From: Stictocephala bisonia
Taxonomy: Eukaryota; Arthropoda; Insecta; Hemiptera; Membracidae
Length of the DNA stretch: 64,000 nucleotides
Direction of reading: 5' to 3'
Assembly (NCBI GenBank): GCA_035578905.1
Contig: JAQJVL010000611.1
Coordinates: 124,001 to 188,000, forward strand
How positions within the stretch are numbered: the stretch's first letter is position 1; each line of letters starts with the position of its first letter. Shown piece after piece: positions 28,601 to 40,600 of the stretch. The notes under the pieces are model-generated. The model did not search any database and was not told where the DNA came from. It saw only the letters and a list, made by a program, of their open reading frames with translations. A program made the position numbers and the translations under genes.

Positions 28601-31600
28601 CTTCTTTAATTAACTGATTATTGAAGTAAGGTGCCAAACCAAAATTGATAATGTAAGATAATTTAGTTCTGTGCATTTCTATTTTTTCTGCAATCTGACT
28701 ATCTGGAAACATCATTTTCATGGCTTCTATGCCTAAAGCAGCACTTCTAAATGATGTGTGTGACATTACTGACTGAACACACCAAATAATTTCAGCTTTA
28801 GTTATACTTTCACTTAGAAGATACTGTTTTATGCCATGCATTCCCAATGGCTGAATACTTGATGAAGATGATAACTCACTTGATGAGGTAGATGGTCTTA
28901 CGTCTGCATGATGAGAAGGCGGATTGAATGACTGGTCTACAACTTGTTGGTTTTGTTTAACACCTGAAACATCTTCTTTAAAATAAGTGCCAATTGGAAG
29001 AGAATTCTTCATTTTTGAGGCATTGATATGCTTCTTTCCATTGATGAAAGGGATATTACTGCAGCAGGGCAATAGCGACATCTTGCTGCATGGATATCGT
29101 TGGGAGCTTTCAGTAGCCAATGCTTCAATTCTGGGTCAGACAACCAGTCCTCTCTGAAGCTCGTTTTCCCATGAGAGTATGTCTTGGGCATATTGCTTGT
29201 AATGTATAAACCTGAAAATAAACAAAAACAAAATAATACAACATCAAACAAAATTATTTACTGGAAAATATACAGAAACTGCATATTTAGCTAGAACAAG
29301 ACTGACTCTTTTATGTAACAATGTTTTTTCTAGTTACATTTTCTATAAATAAAACTATAAACCTAAAATTTTGACATAAATTAAAAAAAACTAATAAAAT
29401 TATAAAGAGGAAGATTTGTAATTTCTAGTTTGCTATTTGAATGTATGACACCTCTTCCCAAACTAGTAGCTAGCACTTGTGACTTCCGTGCAGGGGGGTC
29501 TTGGTTTCAAAACCTAGGAGGTCCAAATAGATGAAGCATGTTGGGTTTAGATTGTTGTCCATAACTGGATGTAAAAACTAAATTAAAAATGCCACTACCA
29601 TGGAATGCCGTAAAAAATATGGTAACTATGCATTTTCTTGTCACCTATGAGAATATGATTTCTTATTGAAAAAATGGTGAAATGAGTTTATAATTCTTGA
29701 GGAGGTTTATTTCATCTGCGGAAAACCTGTTTTTTATCTAAATGTAAAAAACCAACTTTTTTGACCAATGATTTCTTTTTTCATTTCATGTGTTTTTTTT
29801 AATATTGAACACAAATAAACAATTAGTTTTGCAGTTAAATTATTTATACAGTTTCTTGTAACCAAACAAAATTGGAAAATTTTATTTAAAACGGGTATAG
29901 AATTAGCTGTATTTTCATTAGATATGCTTTTTATTCTGCGGAATCATGTATTTTACCAAAAAATTCGAAAAACCAATGTAATAATTTTTAGTATTTCTGT
30001 CATATTTCCTTTAATTTAAATTGTTATTTAATAATTTTTTAGCGCTGGATACAAATTTGAAAACTATTTTGGTCTATTACAATTATTTCTTGAGACATAA
30101 TGGAAAAACTACTTTCACTGCGATTATCGGCCATTACGCGATCATTTTAAACAACTGCTATTAATCACAAAATCTTTATCACATATATTCCTATGACGTA
30201 GGCCGTCACGGAGGCAAAAAACTCGAATTTAACACAAATTACTAATTATTGTTGAAAAAATAGACAATTAGAATAAGTTAGGTTATGTTTGGGCATGTCA
30301 ATACAAAAAGCATTTTTAGAGCTGAAAACATAATTTTACTACAAAACCAGTTATATATGTGTTCAGCATAAAAAACACGAAAAATAAAAAAAAGTTGTCG
30401 AAAAAGAGAATTGGCTGTAATGTCATGAGATATGCTTTTTATTCCGCTGAAAAAACGTATTTTACGAAAAATTCTAAAAAAACCAATGTCACAACTTTTA
30501 GTATTTTTGTCATATTTCCGTTATTTAAACTATATTGGCATTTTAATCATTTTTTTTATATTTTGACGTGTTTTTTGCGCTAAATGCAAATTTGAAAACT
30601 ATTTTGGTCTATTACAACTATTTCTCGAGATATAAAGGAAAAACCACTATCGCGGCGAATCGCGATTAGCGGCTATTATACGCGATCATTATATACAAAA
30701 ACTATTAATCACGAAAACCGAATTCACCTATATTCCCGCCAGAGTGAAGATCGGCAGGCCGCTGAACACAAAACCATTTATATATTTGAGTTCAACATAA
30801 AAAAAGAAAAATGAAAAAAAGATTTTAAAAAGTTGGTTTTTTTTTCACTATCAGATAAAAAACTAATTTTTAGATTTTTCGGTGAAAACGAGTTTTCCGC
30901 GGATGTAATCAAACTCCTTAAGAGATATAAACTCATATTTCACCACCTTTTCAACATGAAATGGTATTTTCAGAGGTTGCAAGAATAGAAAGTGCACAAT
31001 TACCCTATTTTCACATGTTATTTTACACGAAAATATAATTGGTTTAGCAGTAAAATTATTTATTCAGCCCGAAAAATGCACTTATTACTGACGTAACCAA
31101 ACATAACCTAACTTATCCCAATTGTCCATTTACTCAACAAAAATTCGTAATTTGCGTTAAATTCGGGTGTTTGGCCTCTTAGGCCGTCACTCCAGGGATA
31201 ATATAAGTGAATTCGGTTTTTGTGATGAATAGTTGTTGCAAATAATGATTGCGTAATTGCCGCTTTTCGCGATAGTAGTTCTTCCGTTATACCTCAAGAA
31301 ATAATCGTAATAGACGATATAGTTTTAAAATTCGTCTTCAGAGCAAAAAAACACATCAAAATAGCCAATTCTTGACCCCATTTCAAGCAAAAATTTTGAA
31401 TTTAGTTATGTTAAGAAAATTTAATTTCAGGTTATCAAAGTCAAATTCATTATTGAAGTTTTATATTTAACAATTATATTGATTTAGTAACTTAACATAT
31501 TATTTTTATTAGTATATAATAATAACAATAATTATAGTAAAAGGTAAACAATCTTGTCAGTAGCAACTTACCTGTTTTGTGAAAGCAGACATGTAATTGA

Positions 31601-34600
31601 TGATTCTATTTCTTCATCACAGTTCGCCAAATCTACGAACACACTTCGACATAATCAACGCTTACGAATACGGTATTTGAAACAGTAATAAAAAATGCCT
31701 TAGTTTTGATTTACCGAACTTATATTAAAAATGAAGAATAATCACGCCCACGCAAAATGACAGAATATGGTCGCCTAAGATGACTAATATGAACGCCGTA
31801 GTCGCAGGATGAAGAAGTTCCAAATGACTGCACAGTATTTGATGTGAACAACTTTGGGTCACAGGACGACGGTCAATACGAGAATTTCGAGAATGCCAAG
31901 GTCAGAGTCCGTCCGCCCATCCGTCTTCAGTCTATTGTCCTATAATCGCTTGTTGTCATGACAACTGTACGTCCACCCAACTTTCTAATTTTGGCTACTT
32001 TCAAAAGTGCCTAAATAACATGCGTTTATGGAAACATGCCGATTTAGTTAGACATGATTAACTATTTTAAATAGAAATGATACGATTGGTAATAGTTTTT
32101 CACAAACGATTTTCGTAAAAATTCCAGGTAAACTTCAAAATTCATGCATAATTCACGCTTTTTTTCCCGGTAGTCGTAATTCACGCATAATTCCCGGTAT
32201 TCCCGGTTTTCCCGATAGCTGGCCACCCTGTATCTACCATCTACTTCAGATTACCTCACCTAAAGGTAAGTTTTTATGCAATAATATTTTTCAGGGTGGT
32301 AGGACAGTTTTAAAATTTTTTTGTTAGCAGCGAATGTGTTAATATGGTTGATTGTATAGATTTGTATGTGAGTTTGTTGAACTACGTAAATATATTTTAA
32401 TTTGTCATTTATTGTCGAGGGGTGTACATATGTTAATCAAAATCTACGAAAACATAAAACAAAAATCGTTCAGGTCTTCCCGCGGATAATCTACAAAGCG
32501 AATATCCCGCTCTCAGATAACCGAGAGTTGACTGTGTAATATAATGTTTTGTATTTTATTTATTTTTACGTGGTGTGAAAATGATTGTAAAAAAAAAAAA
32601 AAAACAACACACACAGATGATAATGACTAGCAAAACCTTCTTCCCAGTTTAGTTAATTATCTCTAATAGTTATTTCATTTTCTTCCTTCTTATTTACACC
32701 ATTATTTTATATAAAGTAATACTAATCGGTATTTTAGTTGAGTTGATATGGCATAAAAAATTAACTAAACAATTTTTTTAACAATTATGTCTTTCTATTA
32801 GTTTCTAATTGGGTTTTTATTAATTACTATTGTAAATGTAGTTATATTATCTAGTGCTAATTAGTAGTAGTTTTACATTTGTATGGTAAATTTAGAATGG
32901 CTCCATCAGATGTTAGGTAGTACATGAAAGTAACTACAGTAATGTCAGACTATGAGAGTGATTTACTTGTATGTAGTCCAAGCTGGTCAAATGTTTAACT
33001 TAGTTCAATCAGATCTTAGAATTAAGCAGCTACTGTTATAGCATAGGATAAAACATATTTGGGCGGAGAATAGAGTAGAAAATACTTTTTATAAAACAAA
33101 AATATTTCGAAATTTTTTTAGTATATGTGTTAACATGTATATAAAAGTGTTAAAATATTAATATCCCATTCCTCCTCATTCTTACGGACTGATTTGATTC
33201 ATTAAACAAGCTTATTCTACCTTAGCCTATGCTTATTTAAAACATATTTCTATCAGCATGTATACTAAGAAGCATATCATTAACTGTACTTCATCAACTG
33301 GTAAAACTATAAATACATCTAAACTTTTAATTTAGGACTAATTAAATACAGATATGAAATAAATGTTCAAAAAATTGTAACATCCTCATTAAAAAAAAAG
33401 ATGCTTGGTTTTGATTACATTAACTTTATTAGAACTTCTGAGGCCTCGCATTGCTAATCTTTATTTCATTTTTAGACTAATTATTGATTTCTTTTAACAG
33501 AAGTTTGAAAGTGTGTGGTAAATATGGTCAGTAGCATTGTTGGTTAAATACCAGCTTCATAACAAATTTCTCAGTTTGATCCTAATCAGTGTCATAACAA
33601 ATTTTGAAATGGATCACCTGATAACCACCGGTCTTCATTTGTCATTGGGCAATTAATTAATGACACTGTCTAAAGAATAGTTTGCCTTAGTTTATAACAA
33701 TGACTACATCCGCTCATCAACACGCATGAAACTAATTCGAAATTCATATTCACCCATATCTTGACAATTGGCGTCTTACAATGAATAAATATGACATTAT
33801 CTAATAACCAAAACATACCTTGTTGAGTGTATCAGGGTTGGGATGAGTCCGAGCCAGCAGTTCAAGAAGGAAACCTCGGGGCAGGCTCTGTTGGAGAACT
33901 GGGGCTAACAATGGCGATGTAAGAGGACCTAGACGCCCAGTGAAGTCCACCTCTTCTACCAGTACATCTTGCAGCATCAGAGACGTGTGCTGAACACACT
34001 GAGCTCTGATTTCAGCCAGCACTTCCTTCAACGGTGGCATACTACACTTCTGAAACACCAGGCCAATTTGATTTGATGGTGATTGGAGTATCCAGATGCC
34101 AGCAGTGACTTGTCAAACTCGTTTGGAAAAAAGTTAATTCTTTCGTCTTTCCTTGCATTTCTAATTTGAAAGTACATGAAACGTTAATATAAGATATAAG
34201 ACTATTAAAATAACTGAGTGATATTTTTAGATGTAAGTGACATATTTTACATTTTAAAGAGTAAAGTCACTGTATGACACTTAACTCGTAATTTATGAAC
34301 AAATGTATTTAATAATTTATGTACAGTAAAATAATTCAAATAACTAAACATTTTATTTTCTTATCACAATTTTTCTTTTTATGTACATTTTTAATGGCTG
34401 AACATAATAATGTTGACAGTTTTAACAGCACTATTAATCCTTACAGTAAATTGATTATTTGATCATCCTTAAAGATAAAAAGTTTAGAAAAGTTAAAGAT
34501 TGTCTTATTTTACCAGGCAAAGTTAGGACTATAACACTTAATCTGGGGACTAAACGTTTTATGTGCCATGGGAGCAGCAGGGAAAAAATCTATTAGTGCT

Positions 34601-37600
34601 CACATCGGGAATCGAACCCAGACAAGCTGTGTGGCAAGCCAGCGTCTAGGCCCCTTAGCTATGATCGCTGCCTAACAACCTTAAAACATAGGTAAGGGGC
34701 TGTCCCTAAATTAGGTAATGCTAAAAATCGGGCTTTTCAGACCCCTCTACACCTCACGTAACGGTTTTGTAACAGTAATACCTAACCCCTCAAAAATTAC
34801 ATAACGCTGTCATCAAACCCCCTCACCCAATTTTTGTCATCCATTTTAATGCATATTAATAATTAGGATAGTCAGTTTTGATTTTGTTTCGCTTGTTTTC
34901 CCATTGGGATTGAATTTATTACAAACTCTAAAATATTGCAGTTTTGGGAAAAACTATCAAATTTTGTGAATGAATTCAAACAAATTGTTGAGGTTTAACC
35001 CTAGATGGTGAGTACTAGATGACCCATTATGAACTCCCAACTGCAAAGTGCTTCTTTTCAACAATTAGCAAGCTTTTTTTGTAAAAATTATAAAAAATAC
35101 TAAATATGCTCCAAATGTCAGTTTTATCATTTAGTTTTTCTTCTCAAGAACTGTACTTTCACATACTACCATCAAAACTTAAATAATTATTGTCGAGAAT
35201 AGATTGTAAAAATAAAAAAAAATTTAAATTAATTTTAAAATTAATTGTAACTTATAACCCTCATTAGGAGCACTAAAAAATGTTTGTAAATAATAAGATA
35301 GCCAAATTGTTTATTATTTTATGCACTATAATAATATGTTGTTACATTTTATATTACTACTAGTTTTTTTTTTTTTTATTGTTTGTTTGCATAAAACGCT
35401 AAAATAGAAAAAAATGAAAAGTTACAGTATGATCATCGTAGGTAATCAAATAGTAAATGTATACATTCTAAAAAATTACCATTGAATAGACAAGAAAAGT
35501 TGTTTAGGAAAAATAGTCATATTGTACCCATATACAAAGATTTATATTTTAATTTGTAGTGGAAAATAAAAATTTTACAACGGAAACTAAAAATTCTATG
35601 AAAAATTACAGAACAATCCATAAATAAGGGATATTTATAATTTTTTGCTACATGTACTTTATTAGTACAATCAATTAGCTACAAGAAAATTAAAAATATA
35701 TGAATATATTTCAAAAAGAATGAAATTTATAACAACAAAAGTCAGTGTGCACAAATTGTGAAACGTCTCTTGAAAAGTTGCATATTGTAATCATAGTAAA
35801 AAATATTTAAAATTTTTTAGGATTTTTTTCTGAGAACAAAAACTGATAAAACAGATATTTCTGAATAGAAATATAAAAAAATTATTATATTCGTGACAAA
35901 TATAAAATTTTTACGCAAGATAATACCATACTATGTTATATTGTTGTTGATAAATAAAATAAAAGCGTCATTTTGAGCGAACACAAATAATACATATTAT
36001 TTTTGTTTTCAAGATCTTAGATTAATATGAGAATGCTAAACTAATATCATATGTCTTATTTAATCAAAATGGATAAATAGGCTATTTACCTAGATAAATA
36101 TATACATGGTTGTAAAATTAAAATACATTAAAAAAAATTAAAAGTTTTCTTAATTAGCATAATACGTGTTTGTATATATACAGTACAAGTAAACATTACA
36201 CAATACAAAGTTATTACAATCTAAGCACAAATTGCACAAATATATTACAATATAAGTACAAAATGCAGAAATATTACGGTGATCGATTTCGGTGAACCAC
36301 GCTCACCTTCCTCAGACCATCACCTTCCTCCCTCTGGTCTGAGGAAAGCGAGCGTGGTTCACAGAAATCGATTACCATAATATTTGTGCATATATTGTAA
36401 TAAGTTTGTGTTATGTGATGTTTACCTGTACTGTAATTAAATATTTTACTCACTCTTAATTCTCCAGCCTGTTTTTAGCCCTATATTGTATTATTTGTAT
36501 GTAGGATTGTTATTATTTTGATTTTGAAGTGCTAGTGCTTTTATATAAATATAATGTAATGTTGATTAGTGGTAGGACTTGTTGAACAATGCCTAAAACT
36601 GATTTCTTTTTATGTACTGTCACTTCAACTAAAATATATGTATGTTGAATATATATATGAACTACACTACACTATACTACACTTTCATTTCATTTCAATT
36701 TACTACACCTATTAATGTAAATACGAGCGGTCGAGTGAGCATTTTGTATAAACAAAGATGGCTAAACGTAAACTGACGGCCGCTCTTCCACATCATCGAT
36801 GTCACGTGACCATTGCCTATTACAGCATGAAATTTCCTCGAGACGTTACTAACTGACGCAAGAACTTTCTGGCTTTCTACTCTATTTTTTATTTGTTTAT
36901 ATTGCAATAAATAATTTATTACAAATTTTTACAACAGCACGTAAAGCGCCAATACGGGCTTTTGAAAGAACATGCAAACAAGGGTATACATACAAACACA
37001 TATTTGGTAAAACTACCAAAGCACCTACAACATTGCAATTTGTTTTGTTAGCTAGAGTATTTCATTCATTGCAGACTGACAGTTGATACACCTGATTCCG
37101 ACTATTTGGTTATTGTACAGTTATGCGCCAAACATCGGCCCTCTTTCCCATTTCTAACCCCCCACCAGGCGGAAATTGACCGGGAATTTCAAGTTGCACA
37201 TTTTAATGTTATTCCTACGTTTATAAAATTGTATACAAAAATTATTTAAAATATGAAATGTACAGAACATAACATTCTGTGTCGATTGGTACCAAGTTTG
37301 TCGCACTAGCTTGATGATAAACATATGTTTTATTGAGTTTTACAAAAGAGCACATGATGTACCTACTTCCACGATCGTGTATACGTTTGAAAATAGCAAG
37401 CGTGCCAAGATTCACATACTAGGGTTAATAGTTACATAACGCTGTGTAGAAACTTTCCACCCTCCCCCGTAATGGTGTATAATGCTGCCAAAATCCCCCC
37501 TCCCCCCTAAAGGTGTTACGTAATTTAGGGACGACCTCTAAGTGTTAAAAGTTTTAAAGACATTGTTGTTCATAAAGATTTATTTATTTTTAGAAAACGG

Positions 37601-40600
37601 CTAAAATATAATTTTTATAGTGCACAGCTTTGAGAACCTTAGGTAGATGGTACTAGCTGCGTTAAGAGAAGGCCTGGAGTTAGCGTCAAGAATGCAGTTT
37701 TAGCTGTTTAACAGTTGCGTTACATTACACTGGTGGACATTGAAATATGCTGCGGCCACGTCATGGCCTATACAAGAGCATGCGATTGTGGAAAGCTGTT
37801 TTAGATATTTTTTTAAATTGAGGAGGGAACTATTAAACTAAGGAAACAGCACTGATATATAGATGTTTCGAAATATCTAATTTTTACTTCGAAAAAAAGG
37901 ATCATCTAAAATTGCCTACAAAATGTTGTTTTTTTATAGTATAAATGAGTTTAAAAATGTTAATTTTATTTGAAGGGTAGTAATAACCATAATTTATTGA
38001 TAGGTATAAAACAAATGGGTATTGTTGTTATTATTCTCCAATTCGGTATTTTTTTGCTATTTCTATATAATAGAAATTGACACATACAGTTATTATGTTT
38101 AGGCCAATTTTAACCAGTCAGGGCTTGACTCCGGCCGTGTCTTAATTTGATGCATTTGGTATAGTAATAGTTAGTTTTTATTATCCTAATTATGTTTACA
38201 AAAATCCATTTCTATTAACATTTTTAAACTTTCAATTTTCATATATTATAGATAATTAGATGGTAACAATAATTTCAAACAAACCTTGGGATTATTTCTT
38301 TCTTCATTGGCAACCCTTGCATAGCTGTCAGTGAGGTATGTTAAGCCTGTAGTTGCTAGCGAGGGTGACGGTTGTATTGAAGAAGTGATATTCTGAGAAC
38401 TGCTAGCTACATCAATATTCTTATTGCTGTCATCCGGAGTGGAACAGGTTTGAGGGGATGGCATTGGGTTCTCCCCAGACGCAATTTGACACATCACTTC
38501 CATCAAAGATTGGCTTATGAGATCCTGCAAAAAAGGAAATGGTAACCTAATAAACACAATCTGGATATTTATACGCCAAAAGGTAAAAAACTCAATCAAA
38601 TATTTCATCAGCACGAAGTTAAAAAAATATCAGTGTTCAATAAGCCAATGTAATTTCTTTTAACCCTTTGAGTGCCAATGTCTGACTAAAAGGACATGGC
38701 AAAATAGTGCGAGAAAACCCAACGTCCAACTAGGAGGGCGCGTCTAAATTGTACAAGAAAAGCCAACGTCCGACTGAGAGGAAGCGGCAAAAGTGTAATA
38801 TTTTATTAATTATGAAGTTATTCTTTGTTAAACTAGTTTTAAATGTAATCACAAAAGACCAATATTTTTATAAATAAATTGTTATCTAGTGCATTGTCAT
38901 AATAATATATAGTACATGAAATAATTTATAGTTCATAAGGCTATGGCAACAAATTATTAATATTAACAAATAACGAAGTAATATTGTTTTTTCCAAAAAG
39001 CTGCAAAACTGTTAATATCGACTTAAAGGGTTAATTTGAAAAACATATTGAGTCAGCTGAACACAAGTAACTGGAGTAATTTGAACTAAACAAATTACTA
39101 TCACACACTACATTTTTTCCAAAGACTAGAAATTGAATATGAAAATGTTACTCACATGCAGTGGCTGAAAAAAGAAGTTTATTATTATTATTCATTAGTA
39201 AGACACCAAACGACAAGATAAAGGCAAATATGTGAGGCGAATGAGTGTGATGTATGTAGATGAATGAGTGTAGTCATTGTTACTTACTAAGGTCAACTGT
39301 TCCTCAGAAAAAAGCTATTTATTAATAGCCCAACATTTGCTAGTTAGTAAGCCAATATTTTTAAAGTTGTAGCGGTGGGTGGAAGGCAATTTAAATGTAG
39401 GCTTTTCTTGCACTTTACATACTGAGTCCTATAATCTGTTCCTTCAGCTATGGCCGCTAGCGGATTATAGACCCTTACTACCACACACACACACAACGGC
39501 AGGGCTGTTTACCTATACTTCCGGCCACCCCTAATTAGCAAACTTGGACGTTCTACTATACTTTGGCAACTTTTTTAGTCTAAACAGGAAACAGATGATT
39601 TATAATTGTTCATGCTCATACAAAAATTGCTTTTGCTGTTTGTTTTAGAATTGAGATACATTCTAATAATTAGGTTTGTATAAGTAAAGATGATTTTTTC
39701 ACAAAGCCTATTTAGATTTTAGGATGTCATTGGCTAATAAAGATATTTATTTTATTTACTTGTTTGCTCTATTTAAAAGCTGATGGAACATGTAGATTTA
39801 TTGAAATAATAAAACAATTTGAATACAAGAGTAATACATTGATTGATGTAAAAATAAGCATAAGATGGTTACTACAGGCTCTAACATAAAGTAAGACTAT
39901 TTTATTAAAACTAGAATATTCAAAACTAGTTTGTTTAAAATATTAAGTGGACATCATTTAACAATGAGAAGAACATTTTTAAAAATTATCAATAACACAG
40001 CGATTTTCATTAATTATTCAGTAAAATATGAGCCAATGACTGGATCAGTGCTTGATCTCAAGTACTTCTCACACAGCGTTGGGATCAGCACTTGGGATTT
40101 CTCGAACACTACACTCACAGTGTTGAGATTGGCTCTTAGGCTTTCTCACATTTAATTTTAATGCTGATCTGATCATACCCGAGACTCAAAGGATTAAACA
40201 ACCTCTTCGAAATAAATTTAAAAAAATGTTAGTTTTTATTTTCTGTAATAAGTAAATAAAAAATAAGCTAATCAAAAGAAATTTCAATAAGTTTTCAAAA
40301 TAAAATTGAACCTTCGCTTTACGAGTATGAGATTTGATTTTCAGAAGAATATACCAACATAAACACAAAACTATATTTTCATAAAACATTTTAATGAGAA
40401 AAACGTGTCTTTGAACATTTACATTTAGCTGTACCTTCTTGTTCTGGCCAGTTTTTCTAGAATTACCTGGGTATCAATTAGAGCTTCCCCTTCTTGATTA
40501 CGTTGATTTATACAAGCTGCTGTTTCAGGAAGAAATATAGTTGAGTCACTTTGCTGGCCCTGAGCCCAAGACACACAGAGAATTCTTGATATTGTTGATT

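Larger units (their letters stand above)
25472..32230 (-). mobile_element. Decayed hAT-type DNA transposon (inner layer)
   Basis: Terminal inverted repeat CAGGGTGGCCAGC at 25,472 and its complement ending at 32,230, with further repeated end motifs (ATTCATGCATAATTC-like) inside both ends. It contains a broken transposase on the minus strand, a tandem array and a foldback repeat. The flanking 8 bases (tggattta, tatctacc) do not match, so no target duplication is claimed. Confidence 0.75.
24877..32338. mobile_element. piggyBac-like nonautonomous element (middle layer)
   Basis: TTAA flanks at 24,873-24,876 and 32,339-32,342 with a perfect inverted CACATTCGCTGC next to each, and weaker similarity inward (CTGTCCCACCACC against CTGTCCTACCACC). 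TTAA target duplication is diagnostic of piggyBac. Own sequence is about 0.7 kb, with no ORF worth calling; the rest is the hAT insertion. Confidence 0.8.
24317..32534. mobile_element. Tigger/pogo-like DNA element (outer shell of nested stack)
   Basis: Left end CAGTCAACTCCCGATTATC and right end, reversed, CAGTCAACTCTCGGTTATC form a terminal inverted repeat like those of Tigger/pogo elements. TA precedes the left end; the right flank reads TGTA, so the TA duplication is not clean. No transposase remains. Its own sequence is 24,317-24,872 and 32,343-32,534; the rest is later insertions. Confidence 0.72.
34696..37538. mobile_element. TIR DNA element of unknown superfamily (outer layer, intron 5)
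   Basis: Left end GGGGCTGTCCCTAAATTAGG, right end reversed GAGGTCGTCCCTAAATTACG. TAA lies on both flanks (34,693-34,695; 37,539-37,541), which would suit a 3-bp target duplication. Own sequence about 0.4 kb, C-rich (CCCCTC, CCCCCC tracts). The rest is a piggyBac-like insertion. Confidence 0.65.

Noticed and set aside
25464..32238. 8-bp target duplication for the inner hAT
   Set aside because: Flanks tggattta and tatctacc do not match; the element call rests on its ends and transposase only.
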